Positions 52,095 through 60,502 are shown, counted from the stretch's first letter. The stretch is DNA of 64,000 bases from Paenibacillus terricola (GCF_014779765.1 NZ_JACXZA010000004.1:248001-312000); one strand, 5' to 3'. Program-made: numbers and translations. The notes: generated by a model from the letters alone, not told the origin.

Positions 52095-53171
52095 TTACTT
52101 TCCGTTCGACTCCAGACGAGCGAGTTCCTTATGAACGATTGGCGCGACCTTCGTGCCGAGCAGCTCGATCGCGCGAAGCACCTCGCGGTGCGGCATCGTG
52201 CCGACGTTCACGTGCAGGAAGAAGCGCGTGAGGCCAAGGTTCTTCCGCAGCAGAACGATTTTCTCTGCGACATATTCAGGGTCGCCTACATAAAGCGCGC
52301 CGCGCGGGCTGCGCGAAGCGTCGTAAGTGGCGCGGTCATAAGCACGGCCCCAGCCGCGTTCGCTGCCGATCTTGGTCATCTGTGCTGCCGTTGGCGCATA
52401 GAACGATTCGACTGCCTGCTCCATCGTATCGGCGATAAAGCCATGCGAGTGCGATGCAATTTGCAGCTTCGACGGATCATGGCCAGCTTGCAGCGCCGCA
52501 CGCTTATACAGATCAACAAGCGGCGCGAAGCTCTCCGGCATACCGCCGATAATCGCGAACGCAACAGGCAATCCGAGCATACCTGCGCGAATAGCCGACT
52601 CTGGATTGCCGCCTGTAGCGATCCACACCGGCAGCGGCTCCTGTACTGCACGCGGATAGATGCCCAGATCCTTGATCGCTGGGCGATGGCCGCCGCGCCA
52701 CGTTACTTTCTCCGACTTGCGGATTTCGAGCAGCAGCTCCAGCTTCTCATCGAACAGCTCGTTGTAGTCGTCGAGGCTGTAACCGAACAGCGGGAACGAT
52801 TCGACGAACGAGCCGCGGCCGGCCATAATCTCCGCACGACCGTTCGAGATGCCGTCCAACGTAGCGAACTGTTGATATACACGGACCGGGTCATCGGATG
52901 ACAGGACGGTTACCGCGCTAGACAGCCGAATGTTCTTGGTCATTCCAGCAGCTGCTGCAAGTACGATAGCAGGCGCGCTGCCCGCGTAGTCCGGGCGATG
53001 ATGCTCGCCGATCCCATAGACATCGAGTCCGACTTGATCCGCCAGCACGATCTCTTCCACTGCATTGCGCAGACGCTCTGCATGATTGACTGCCTCACCG
53101 GTTACCGGATGAGGTGTCGCCTCCAGAAAGGTACTAATCCCTATCTCCATCTTTTTTGCCGAATCAGCCAT
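52095..53171 (-). CDS. LLM-class flavin-dependent oxidoreductase
   Basis: 358 residues, luciferase-like TIM barrel. N-terminal MEIGISTFLEATPHPVTGE, then GEHHRPDYAGSAPAIVLAAA (the E-H-H-x signature), RLSSAVTVLSSDDPVRVYQQ and PVWIATGGNPESAIRAG. These FMN enzymes carry out monooxygenation or desulfonation reactions. GGAGG about 10 bases before ATG 53171. Monocistronic; substrate not evident. Confidence 0.92.
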   Translation of the reverse strand: MADSAKKMEIGISTFLEATPHPVTGEAVNHAERLRNAVEEIVLADQVGLDVYGIGEHHRPDYAGSAPAIVLAAAAGMTKNIRLSSAVTVLSSDDPVRVYQQFATLDGISNGRAEIMAGRGSFVESFPLFGYSLDDYNELFDEKLELLLEIRKSEKVTWRGGHRPAIKDLGIYPRAVQEPLPVWIATGGNPESAIRAGMLGLPVAFAIIGGMPESFAPLVDLYKRAALQAGHDPSKLQIASHSHGFIADTMEQAVESFYAPTAAQMTKIGSERGWGRAYDRATYDASRSPRGALYVGDPEYVAEKIVLLRKNLGLTRFFLHVNVGTMPHREVLRAIELLGTKVAPIVHKELARLESNGK

Positions 53172-53400
53172 TCGCTATCGCCTCCATATGTAAGTATGAA
53201 TAGTGTACTAAATTTTTATTAACTATAAAAGGGTAAGTGCATTTTCTTGCCACATAAGAATTTTTAAGTTCTCGTGTTTCTCGAAAAACGAACCTTATTG
53301 GCTATAAAACCCACCGCTAAACGCGGTCGCTCATCATCGAATTGCGTCGATAGAGGTTTTCTTACTTTTTATTTCTAGGCAGGTCCACTAGTGAACAGGT

Positions 53401-53431
53401 CACCTTCGTACACATATTGTGTACGAAGGTG
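53401..53431 (+). promoter_or_regulatory. Perfect hairpin that includes the SD of the small membrane protein gene
   Basis: CACCTTCGTACACA (53401-53414), TAT, TGTGTACGAAGGTG (53418-53431): 14 perfect pairs. The 3' arm contains GAAGGTG, the start of the ribosome site (GAAGGTGGTGAT) for ATG 53441, so the hairpin could mask it. It could also be a protein-binding palindrome on DNA. Confidence 0.65.
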
Positions 53432-53440
53432 GTGATAACA

Positions 53441-53755
53441 ATGACACAAACACTCGTGGATTGGATCACATACTGCCTGCTGGGCATCTTCGGCCTAATG
53501 ATTATCGACTTCTTAATAGCGTTCGCCCTATCCTTCTGGGCAGGAACATTCGAAGTCACATTCCTTCCTTATTTGAAGGACATCGTATTCTACGTGCTTC
53601 CGCTCAACTTCATCCTATCGATGGTATCCATCGATCCGACGGAATGGACGCTCATCGTCCTCTATTTCGTAGGGGCGCTGTCCGTTATGATCAAGTATGT
53701 GCGGGATATTATAAGGAGATTCCGTCCGGCGGAGGCGGCAGGCGACAATGAATAA
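53441..53755 (+). CDS. Small membrane protein, holin-like topology
   Basis: 104 residues with three probable membrane helices: CLLGIFGLMIIDFLIAFALSF, IVFYVLPLNFILSMVSI and TLIVLYFVGALSVMIKYV, then a basic-acidic tail ending FRPAEAAGDNE. Similar in size and topology to phage holin-like proteins, but no lysin gene is near and no family signature is recognised. The ribosome site sits in a perfect hairpin just upstream. A second open frame across the same bases is a shadow. Confidence 0.7.
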   Translation: MTQTLVDWITYCLLGIFGLMIIDFLIAFALSFWAGTFEVTFLPYLKDIVFYVLPLNFILSMVSIDPTEWTLIVLYFVGALSVMIKYVRDIIRRFRPAEAAGDNE

Positions 53756-53774
53756 TGTCCGCAGCAACCAGCAT

Positions 53775-53828
53775 GCAAGCCCGTTCCTTCCGTTCCCACG
53801 GATGTGATCGGGCTTGTTCAGTTTTAGA
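53775..53828 (+). terminator. Terminator, member of a repeated element
   Basis: CAAGCCCG ... CGGGCTTG with inner TCCG / CGGA, then TTCAGTTTT. The 24 bases 53764-53787 recur exactly at 54825-54848. Confidence 0.75.
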
Positions 53829-54182
53829 TCAAATTTTCTAGTGCGAGGGCTATACCATCATTACGTTTATCCATGAAACGTATCATCCTATATAATGCAG
53901 TTAATGATACAGAACGGAATACGGATAGGGAATGTCCTGGCTATATGGAAAAGAAGACAGAAAAACGGGGATTCCGCGGATAGTCAAGCAACTGGAGCAC
54001 TCATGCATTGTACGATGGTGCTTTTGTTTTGCCTAAACTCGCAAACACATGTGATTTTGTAGGTCCTGGCGGAGAATACTAGAGCCTATTCATCTTTATG
54101 ATGCTGTCGGTGTAAAAGATCATATATAACAACGTATGGTAATTATAAGGCTGATGCTAACTCCGACGTTGAGTCGGTTGAG
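53829..54182. other. Intergenic region without a supported gene
   Basis: About 350 bases. A 34-codon ORF (53932-54036) and a hairpin-like AGCAC ... GGTGCT followed by TTTTGTTTT (about 53998-54029) are visible, but the ORF overlaps the hairpin and looks non-coding. Nothing else seen. Confidence 0.4.
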
Positions 54183-54214
54183 AAAAGAAAAAAAGCACTC
54201 TGATTGAGTGCTTA
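54183..54214 (-). terminator. Terminator of the secreted protein gene
   Basis: On the minus strand AAGCACTC-AATCA-GAGTGCTT followed by TTTTTTCTTTTC. Confidence 0.9.
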
Positions 54215-54229
54215 CACAATGGTTTCCAA

Positions 54230-54685
54230 TTAAATAATAGTTAGATAGAAACTATAAGGCAAAGTTGTTGAATAGTCCTTTCCTGTCTGTCCCCTAACTT
54301 GATAGTAAACCGTCTCCCCAGGATTAACAGTACTAATCCCAAAAGAGTCTAATCCTCCTGGTCCGTTATCACTTGCGGATGATATAGCTCCGGTAGATCC
54401 GTTAAAATAAAACATAACATTAAGATCATAATTTTTACCCGCAGGAGACTGCAATCTAGCTTCGAGGGCGACAGACCTACCAGTGTCATTTGTCCATTTA
54501 TACCAGTCGACATCAACGCTCGAATTAATAGTTGTCGTCACACCATTAAGCGGACCGTTTAATGAATAGGCATCTGCGAGTGAATCCGCCCAACCATCAT
54601 AAGCATAAACAGAAGACGCACCGAATAACAACATGGCTGAAGTCATTACTCCAATAACAAGTTTTTTACCAACCTTCTTCGACAT
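54230..54685 (-). CDS. Secreted protein with PPC-like beta domain
   Basis: 151 residues from ATG 54685, with AGGAGGG upstream. Signal peptide MSKKVGKKLVIGVMTSAMLL to about residue 28 (VYA cleavage). The mature part is one small beta-sandwich: VDWYKWTNDTGRSVALEARL, then YDLNVMFYFN and VNPGETVYYQVRG, the pattern of bacterial pre-peptidase C-terminal (PPC) domains, found here alone. The gene is clearly more AT-rich than its neighbours, which hints at transfer. Role unknown. Confidence 0.78.
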   Translation of the reverse strand: MSKKVGKKLVIGVMTSAMLLFGASSVYAYDGWADSLADAYSLNGPLNGVTTTINSSVDVDWYKWTNDTGRSVALEARLQSPAGKNYDLNVMFYFNGSTGAISSASDNGPGGLDSFGISTVNPGETVYYQVRGQTGKDYSTTLPYSFYLTII

Positions 54686-54824
54686 TTTCAACTTCCCTCC
54701 TATGTAGTCCACATACAAACACTACTTGGATTTCATTTTACATAAAAGGATAATATTAGTATATGGTATATTACTCCTGAATTATTGGGACCCCTTAGAT
54801 AATTTCAATAGGAATTGAATAGTT

Positions 54825-54880
54825 GCAACCAGCATGCAAGCCCGTTCCATCCGCTCCTCGGATGTGAATGGGCTTGTGTC
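54825..54880 (+). repeat. Second copy of the 53764 terminator element
   Basis: GCAACCAGCATGCAAGCCCG and four more bases (54825-54848) match 53764-53787 exactly, then diverge slightly while keeping the hairpin: AAGCCCGTTC / GAATGGGCTT with inner TCCG / CGGA. No plus-strand gene ends directly before this copy. Confidence 0.7.
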
Positions 54881-54981
54881 ATTTTCGTTAAAGTTTGCAG
54901 TAGGGAGGCAGGCTTTCAGCATACGTTGACGAATCTAATAAAGGTCAAAGACTGAATCCTAACACTTGCGGAGGTGCACGA

Positions 54982-56007
54982 ATGAGAGCGCTTTTTATTG
55001 GAGGAACAGGCATTATCAGCTCGGCCATCACGCGTCAATTGGCGGCACAGGGCTGTGAACTGTATTTGCTGAACCGGGGTAACAACAACGCGAAGCTGCC
55101 GGAAGGTGTGCGTGTGATTCAAGCTGATATTAATGACGAGCAGCAGGTTGCGAAGCTGATCGAGGATCTGGAATTCGACGTTGTCGCGGATTTCATCGCC
55201 TTCGTACCGGCACAGCTGGAGCGCGATTATCGGTTGTTCAAGGGCAAGACGAAGCAGTTTATGTTCATTAGCTCGGCATCGGCGTATCAGACTCCACTGT
55301 CCGACTATCGGATTACGGAAGGTACGCTGCTGGCCAATCCATATTGGGAATACTCCCGTAACAAAATCGCCTGCGAGGAGTATCTCATCAAGCAGTACCG
55401 CGAGGAAGGCTTCCCGATCACGATCGTTCGACCAAGCCACACGTACGATGAGCGTTTCATTCCGCTAGGCGTACATGGCAGCAAAGGCGCTTGGCAGGTA
55501 GCGAAGCGAATGCTCGAAGGCAAGCCCGTTATTATTCACGGGGACGGCACATCGCTCTGGACAATGACGCATAATTCCGATTTTGCGCGAGGATTCATTG
55601 GCCTTATGGGCAATATCCATGCCATCGGCGAAGCGGTACATATTACGTCGGACGAGTCTCTTACGTGGAACCAGATTTACGAATCGATTGCCAATGCGCT
55701 TGGCGTGAAGCTGAATGCGGTGCATGTCGCTACCGATTTCCTCGCAGCATGCAGTACAGAAGACTATCGCGGTGGCTTGCTAGGCGACAAATCCAACACC
55801 GTTGTGTTCGATAACTCGAAGTTGAAGCGACTCGTGCCGGACTTCGTTGCGACGACTCGGTTCGATCAAGGCGTTAAGCAGACGGTTCAGCATATTCTCG
55901 CGCATCCGGAGCTTCAAGTAGAGGATCCTGCATTCGACGCGTGGTGCGACAGGGTGATCGGTGCACTGGATACAGCGCGGAAGGCTGTCTTGCAACAGGA
56001 AGCGTAA
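54982..56007 (+). CDS. NAD-dependent epimerase/dehydratase (extended SDR)
   Basis: 341 residues. Rossmann motif ALFIGGTGIISSAITRQL (G-G-T-G-x-I-S), catalytic-type YSRNKIACEEYL (Tyr-x-x-x-Lys) preceded by FISSASAYQ. C-terminal substrate domain follows. Resembles sugar-nucleotide epimerases such as those acting in isomerisation or atypical SDRs of CSP41/mRNA-binding type (VVADFIAFVPAQLERDYRLF). GGAGG precedes ATG 54982. Followed after 21 bases by a pentapeptide-repeat gene, probably cotranscribed. Confidence 0.9.
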   Translation: MRALFIGGTGIISSAITRQLAAQGCELYLLNRGNNNAKLPEGVRVIQADINDEQQVAKLIEDLEFDVVADFIAFVPAQLERDYRLFKGKTKQFMFISSASAYQTPLSDYRITEGTLLANPYWEYSRNKIACEEYLIKQYREEGFPITIVRPSHTYDERFIPLGVHGSKGAWQVAKRMLEGKPVIIHGDGTSLWTMTHNSDFARGFIGLMGNIHAIGEAVHITSDESLTWNQIYESIANALGVKLNAVHVATDFLAACSTEDYRGGLLGDKSNTVVFDNSKLKRLVPDFVATTRFDQGVKQTVQHILAHPELQVEDPAFDAWCDRVIGALDTARKAVLQQEA

Positions 56008-56028
56008 CAGGAAGGTTGTGCAACAAGA

Positions 56029-56634
56029 ATGAATGTATTTACGGATGAGCATTACGAGTTAGTTGATTTCAGCGACCGCGACTTGAAGGAGGCGCAGTTC
56101 GTCCGCTGTACCTTCGAGAGCTGCACGTTCTCCAGCGGATCGCTGGAAGAGATCGAGACGAGCGGCTGTCGGTTTAACAGCTGTGATTTTCGCGGGGCGC
56201 TAATGAATGCTTCGACGCATACGGAGACGGCGTTTCTGAACTGTCAGTTCGGTGAAGCGAATCTGTTCGTCGCGAAGTTCGACCGCTGCAAGCTGACCGG
56301 CTCCGACTTCGTGAAGGCGCAGCTGGATGGCATTACAATTGTGCAGGGCGACTGGTCGTATGTGAATTTGCGTCACGCACGGCTGACGAAGCAAGATCTG
56401 CGAGGCGTCGCGTTCTATGAGGCGGATCTGGCTGGTGCGAATCTAGAAAAGGCAGATCTGCGTAAGGCTGATTTGTCGCGGGCGAACCTCGGACAAGCGA
56501 AGTTGAAAGGGGCCGACCTGCGCGGAGCTGAAGTCGACGGCGTCAACTGGCTGAACGTTGATGTGAAGGGCGTTCGAATGGACACGGCGCAGGCAACTGC
56601 TTTCTTACGCTGTTACGGCGCTAAAGTGGAGTAA
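56029..56634 (+). CDS. Pentapeptide-repeat protein (Qnr/McbG-like)
   Basis: 201 residues. Successive A-(D/N)-L-x-x and C-x-F-x-x pentapeptides run from about residue 20 to 185, for example ADLAGANLEKADLRKADLSR and ANLGQAKLKGADLRGAEVDG, predicting a right-handed quadrilateral beta-helix. Qnr and McbG members mimic DNA and protect gyrase from quinolones or microcins; whether this one does is not known. Follows the epimerase gene by 21 bases. Confidence 0.92.
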   Translation: MNVFTDEHYELVDFSDRDLKEAQFVRCTFESCTFSSGSLEEIETSGCRFNSCDFRGALMNASTHTETAFLNCQFGEANLFVAKFDRCKLTGSDFVKAQLDGITIVQGDWSYVNLRHARLTKQDLRGVAFYEADLAGANLEKADLRKADLSRANLGQAKLKGADLRGAEVDGVNWLNVDVKGVRMDTAQATAFLRCYGAKVE

Positions 56635-56715
56635 ACGAATAGCCACACAGCTAAGCGGGGAATGAGGATCGGACTTTTAGAATGACCTTTATAAGAGAAA
56701 GGGATTACGACGACA

Positions 56716-57180
56716 ATGAGTGAACTGCTGAATACGCTGCTGGCCCAAGAGGAAGAGCTGCAGTTGAATGATTGGACGAACGAGGATGCTTTCCGTCTGG
56801 GCTGCCTGATCGTTGAGGTTGCGAAGGAGAGAGGCGTTGGCATCTCGGTTCATATCGAGAACGACGAACATCCGCTGTTCACGCACTATATGTCTGGCAC
56901 GAACAAGGGCAACACCTACTGGATGAACGCGAAAAGCAATGTGGTGAACCGCTTCGGCCACAGCTCGCTCTACGTTGGCGAGACGTTCCGTTCGCAAGGT
57001 CAGTCGTTCCACGAAGGATCGGGTCTGCCGGAATCCGACTACCAAGGCGAGGGCGGTTCTTTCCCGATCGTCGTTCGCGGCCAAGGCAAGGTCGGCACGG
57101 TGACGGTATCCGGCTTGCCGGGCGAAGAGGATCATGCGGTTGCCGTTGAAGGCCTCCGCAGACTGCTGGCCAGCAAATAA
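56716..57180 (+). CDS. UPF0303 (DUF336/HbpS-like) protein
   Basis: 154 residues of the UPF0303 family: FRLGCLIVEVAKERGVGISV, then WMNAKSNVVNRFGHSSLYVG, GGSFPIVVRGQGKVGTVTVS and GLPGEEDHAVAVEGLRRLL. Homologues fold like the HbpS/GlcG heme-binding domain. No signal peptide, so cytoplasmic. Weak AAGGG site before the ATG. Monocistronic, ended by the hairpin at 57189. Confidence 0.92.
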   Translation: MSELLNTLLAQEEELQLNDWTNEDAFRLGCLIVEVAKERGVGISVHIENDEHPLFTHYMSGTNKGNTYWMNAKSNVVNRFGHSSLYVGETFRSQGQSFHEGSGLPESDYQGEGGSFPIVVRGQGKVGTVTVSGLPGEEDHAVAVEGLRRLLASK

Positions 57181-57188
57181 AGAATACG

Positions 57189-57237
57189 AAAGCCCGGGAA
57201 AGCTTGTACAGGACAAGCTCTCGCGGGCTTTTTTTAC
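57189..57237 (+). terminator. Terminator after UPF0303 gene
   Basis: AAAGCCCG with inner AGCTTGT / ACAAGCT and CGGGCTT, then TTTTTTT. Confidence 0.9.
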
Positions 57238-57245
57238 AAGTATGA

Positions 57246-57425
57246 TTACTGTTTCCCTCTACGATAGAGATCAACACTCTTGAAGCCTTCGCCTAAGATT
57301 AACTTCATCTCCTCGCGACGTTTCTCCCGTGTTTCCTCCTGCACCGCACTGTACACGTAACGCGCCCAGTCTCTGCGATGAACTTCTCCCGATAGGAGAA
57401 AACGACGGATGGAAGACGATCCCAA
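57246..57425 (-). CDS. Possible short gene or gene fragment (59 aa)
   Basis: From a TTG at 57425 the minus strand reads LGSSSIRRFLLSGEVHRRDW and continues through ARYVYSAVQEETREKRREEM to SVDLYRRGKQ and a TAA at 57246. The charged helical sequence looks like the C-terminus of a real protein, and no plus-strand gene covers it. There is no good SD, and the upstream sequence runs into the promoter of the MerR gene, so it may be a remnant. No family recognised. Confidence 0.35.
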   Translation of the reverse strand: MGSSSIRRFLLSGEVHRRDWARYVYSAVQEETREKRREEMKLILGEGFKSVDLYRRGKQ

Positions 57426-57441
57426 GGGGTGTCTTTCGCTG

Positions 57442-57470
57442 TATAATAAGCTGGACGCTCTAGAGCGTCC
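57442..57470 (+). promoter_or_regulatory. MerR-gene promoter region with perfect 18-base palindrome
   Basis: TATAAT (57442-57447) followed by GGACGCTCTAGAGCGTCC (57453-57470), a perfect palindrome downstream of the -10. No matching -35 is seen. The position suggests repression of the MerR gene or use by a divergent minus-strand promoter. Confidence 0.6.
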
Positions 57471-57496
57471 TCCCCCATGTTGAAAGGAAGGTAACC

Positions 57497-58357
57497 ATGC
57501 GTCGGGATCAAATGTATGCGATTGGCCAAGCGGCAGAGATTTGCGATGTCTCCATTCAGACGCTGCGCTATTACGATAAAATCGGTCTCGTGAAGCCGGA
57601 GCATGTCGACCGGCAGTCGGGGTATCGGTATTATTCGAGTCGGAATTTGCTCCACGTGAAGATCGTGAAAGAAATGAAGCTGATGAATTTCTCGTTGGAG
57701 CAGATTGCAGCTATGCTGGAGCAAGGGGCGGCGGAGGGCATGAAGGCAGCCTATGCATTGAAGCATGCTGAGCTTCTGCAGCAGCAGCAGGAGCTCGAGC
57801 GGGCGCGTCTTATGGTTGAGCAGCGGCTGAAGCAGATCGATGAGCTGGAGCAGCTCAGTGCCGATCTGACTGAACTGGATGTATTGATCGAGCTCAAGCA
57901 GCTGCCAGATCGCTGCGTGGTTTATGACCGTGGATGGCATGGCATCGATATGGAGCCCGCTATTGCCCGGTTCGTTGGGCTGTTCCGGCTGATGGAGATG
58001 AACGGTCTGCAGCCGACGGGCTCAGGCATGTCGATCTATCACGAAGAGCTCTTGACCCTCGATCGGAGTCGTGCGGATATTGAGGTATGCGTCATGATTG
58101 CGGCGGAGATACCAGCGTCATCGCTCACGCGCATTGTTCCAGGCGGACGACATGTGACGGCGACGTATTGCGGCGCCCCGAACGAGCAGTCCTGCAAGCA
58201 CGCATACGGCAGGATGCAGGAATGGATGACGCTCCATGGTTATCAAGCCAATGGACCTATGGTGGAGCAGTATTTGATCGATATGACGCAGATGATGAAT
58301 CCGAATGATTTTATTGTGGAACTGCAAATTCCTGTTAAACACTCGTTGACTCTATAG
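57497..58357 (+). CDS. MerR-family regulator with GyrI-like effector domain (BmrR type)
   Basis: 286 residues. MerR HTH at about 5-75 (YAIGQAAEICDVSIQTLRYY, GYRYYSSRNLLHVKIVKEM), a dimer coiled coil (LLQQQQELERARLMVEQRLK), and a GyrI-like/AraC-effector domain from about 125 to 280 that binds hydrophobic cations in BmrR. AAGGAAGG precedes the ATG. No MFS gene is adjacent; the next gene is an SDR 65 bases downstream. Palindromes and a TATAAT lie upstream. Confidence 0.93.
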   Translation: MRRDQMYAIGQAAEICDVSIQTLRYYDKIGLVKPEHVDRQSGYRYYSSRNLLHVKIVKEMKLMNFSLEQIAAMLEQGAAEGMKAAYALKHAELLQQQQELERARLMVEQRLKQIDELEQLSADLTELDVLIELKQLPDRCVVYDRGWHGIDMEPAIARFVGLFRLMEMNGLQPTGSGMSIYHEELLTLDRSRADIEVCVMIAAEIPASSLTRIVPGGRHVTATYCGAPNEQSCKHAYGRMQEWMTLHGYQANGPMVEQYLIDMTQMMNPNDFIVELQIPVKHSLTL

Positions 58358-58422
58358 CTGCTATAGGGTTTATCGTGTCATTAAAGGCAGCGGCGAGCCG
58401 CAATCCGTGAGAGGGGCAATTA

Positions 58423-59349
58423 ATGATGCGAGTGATATTGGGAACAGGTCCGTTGGGCAAGTCGGTAATGAGGGAGCTTCTGAAGAGAGGCGAGCAAGTG
58501 ACGATGGTCAATTCGAGCGGGCAGGCGGCCGTACCGGCAGGCGTCATCGTCAAGCGGGCGGATCTGATGGATCGGCAGCAGGTGATCAACGTCCTGCAAG
58601 GAGCTTCCGTCGTCTACCAATGCGCGGCTCCGCCATACCATCAATGGGATCGGCTTGAGCAGATGATGGATAATATTACGGCAGGCGCGATTGCAGCCAA
58701 TGCGCGCTTGGTGTTTGGTGACAACCTGTACATGTATGGTCCGGTTCAAGGCGTCATTCATGAAGAGCTGCCGTATGCGGCGAATACGAGGAAAGGTCTT
58801 ATTCGTGCAGAAGTGGCCCGCAAGCTGCTTGCGCTGAACCGAGATGGCGTCCTGCAGACGGTTATCGGCAGAGGATCGGATTTCTACGGACCAGAGGTGC
58901 TGACCTCTTCCGCAGGGGCGATGTTCTTCAAGCCGATTGTCGGAGGCAAGTCGACATCGGTGATGGGCGATCCGAATTGCAGGCACAGCTACACGTTTAT
59001 TGATGACTTCGGCCGGGCACTTGTTGTACTTGGCGAGGATGAGGATGCGTTCGGTCAGGCATGGCATGTGCCAACAGCTGAGGCGACGACCATGCGGCAG
59101 TTCGCGGAGACGGCGTATCGTGCGGCAGGGTTCCAGCCTGCGAAGGTTCGAACGATGGGCAGAGGCATGCTTCGAATGGCTGGATTGTTCATGCCTGCGG
59201 CCAAAGAGACCATCGAGATGCTGTATCAGTTCGAGCGCGATTTTGTTATCGATACCCGCAAGTTCAGCGAGCGGTTCGGCATAGAGGCAACTCCCCTTGA
59301 GAAAGGGGTTGCGAGCACGGTAGAGTGGTTCCGCAGAAGGAGCAGCTAA
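58423..59349 (+). CDS. NAD-dependent epimerase/dehydratase (NmrA/atypical SDR type)
   Basis: 308 residues. MMRVILGTGPLGKSVMREL gives the G-x-G-x-x-G Rossmann turn; YQCAAPPYHQWDRLEQMMDN and FGDNLYMYGPVQG follow as in extended SDRs, but the usual Tyr-x-x-x-Lys is not in place (TRKGLIRAEVARKLLAL), so catalysis may differ. GAGGGG lies a few bases before ATG 58423. Probably cotranscribed with the MerR gene upstream and a candidate target of it. Confidence 0.87.
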   Translation: MMRVILGTGPLGKSVMRELLKRGEQVTMVNSSGQAAVPAGVIVKRADLMDRQQVINVLQGASVVYQCAAPPYHQWDRLEQMMDNITAGAIAANARLVFGDNLYMYGPVQGVIHEELPYAANTRKGLIRAEVARKLLALNRDGVLQTVIGRGSDFYGPEVLTSSAGAMFFKPIVGGKSTSVMGDPNCRHSYTFIDDFGRALVVLGEDEDAFGQAWHVPTAEATTMRQFAETAYRAAGFQPAKVRTMGRGMLRMAGLFMPAAKETIEMLYQFERDFVIDTRKFSERFGIEATPLEKGVASTVEWFRRRSS

Positions 59350-59414
59350 CGGAATACGGATGTTGTACCATTGTATTTTGACCCGATTTGTAATACACTG
59401 ATCGCAATTGAATA

Positions 59415-59512
59415 TATGCGGGAGCTTGTGGAAGCAGGCTGAGAGTACGACTAAACCGTCGTAGACCGAATGAACCTGTTGGATAATGCCAGCGTAGGGA
59501 AGCGTTCTTTCG
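59415..59512 (+). promoter_or_regulatory. TPP riboswitch (THI element)
   Basis: GCAGGCTGAGAGTACGAC, then TGAACCTGTTGGATAATGCC and AGCGTAGGGAAG, the core TPP aptamer, with GCGGGAGC as the P1/P2 start. Followed by an attenuator hairpin at 59539-59574, so thiamine pyrophosphate would terminate transcription of thiM-thiD-thiE. Confidence 0.97.
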
Positions 59513-59538
59513 TTATAGGTATACTTGATGACGCGTAT

Positions 59539-59575
59539 ACGCTGTGCTTGCTCCTGCAGGCAGAGCGTTTTTTTG
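59539..59575 (+). terminator. Riboswitch-controlled terminator
   Basis: ACGCTGTGCTTGC-TCCT-GCAGGCAGAGCGT with one mismatch, followed by TTTTTTT; expression platform of the TPP riboswitch. Confidence 0.85.
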
Positions 59576-59614
59576 TGTTTATTAATAAACTTCCGACAGA
59601 GAGGTAGATTAACA

Positions 59615-60421
59615 ATGAACATCCAAGAAGTTAAGGATCTGCTAGGCAAAGTAAGAGCAGCGAACCCGCTCGTAACGAGCATGACGAATGTGGTCGTTAC
59701 GAACTTTACAGCAAACGGCCTGCTGGCGCTGGGCGCTTCGCCGCTGATGGCGTATGCGAAGGAAGAAGTGGCAGACATCGCCCGCATCTCAGGCGCGCTC
59801 GTGCTCAACATCGGTACGCTGAATGAGACGGACGTAGCGGCAATGAAGATCGCAGGTCACTCTGCGAACGAACATGGCGTTCCGGTTGTATTCGATCCGG
59901 TAGGCGCAGGCGCAACGGCTTACCGTACGCGCGTATCACAAGAATTCATGAGCGAGATGAACGTATCGATCCTTCGCGGCAACGCGGCGGAAGTGGCGAA
60001 CGTGGTTGGTCAAGCATGGCAGATCAAAGGCGTCGATGCTGGCGCAGGCGACGGCAATATTGTAGAGCTTGCACAGACGGCGGCTCGTCAATTGAACACG
60101 GTAGCGGTTGTTACAGGTCCGGATGATGTTGTTTCAGATGGTACGGACACGTACGTTGCGCACAATGGCGATGTGATTCTAACCCGCGTAACGGGAACGG
60201 GCTGCTTGCTGACATCGGTTATCGGCGCGTTCGCGGCTGTTGAACCGAATGCAGCGCGTGCGGCTGCGGCTGCATTGGTTGTCTATGGCGTTGCAGCGGA
60301 AATCGCTGCAAGCAAGACGAAGGATCAAGGTCCGGGCAGCTTCCAGATCGAGTTCCTGAATCAGCTGGCACTTGTGTCGGCAGACGATATCGAGCGTCTC
60401 GGCCGAATTGAGAAGCTGTAA
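59615..60421 (+). CDS. thiM: Hydroxyethylthiazole kinase
   Basis: 268 residues. Phosphorylates 4-methyl-5-(2-hydroxyethyl)thiazole in thiamine salvage. Motifs: [50 protein letters not shown] and [20 protein letters not shown], with the ATP/metal-binding G-T-G-C. ATG 59615 follows AGAGAGG; the longer frame starts inside the terminator. First gene after the TPP riboswitch. Confidence 0.96.
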   Translation: MNIQEVKDLLGKVRAANPLVTSMTNVVVTNFTANGLLALGASPLMAYAKEEVADIARISGALVLNIGTLNETDVAAMKIAGHSANEHGVPVVFDPVGAGATAYRTRVSQEFMSEMNVSILRGNAAEVANVVGQAWQIKGVDAGAGDGNIVELAQTAARQLNTVAVVTGPDDVVSDGTDTYVAHNGDVILTRVTGTGCLLTSVIGAFAAVEPNAARAAAAALVVYGVAAEIAASKTKDQGPGSFQIEFLNQLALVSADDIERLGRIEKL

Positions 60422-60476
60422 GCAGACGGGGCTTATCGCCACGCACAGGGTAAAGCAACAGCAAACTTTTAAACTC

Positions 60477-60502
60477 AGAGAGGGCCTTCGCGGCTCTCTT
60501 TT
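60477..60502 (+). terminator. Hairpin between thiM and thiD
   Basis: AGAGAGGGCC-TTCG-CGGCTCTCT followed by TTT. A short T-tract suggests partial attenuation rather than a full stop inside the operon. Confidence 0.55.

Noticed and set aside
52001-52901. Plus-strand ORF opposite the LLM oxidoreductase
   Set aside because: Shadow of a well-supported minus-strand enzyme.
53932-54036. 34-codon ORF with GGATAGGGA before it
   Set aside because: Its end overlaps a hairpin with T-tract and is rich in Cys/Phe/Trp, which looks non-coding.
58420-59811. Minus-strand ORF of 463 codons across the SDR gene and TPP riboswitch
   Set aside because: Runs through a clear riboswitch and terminator and has no family pattern.
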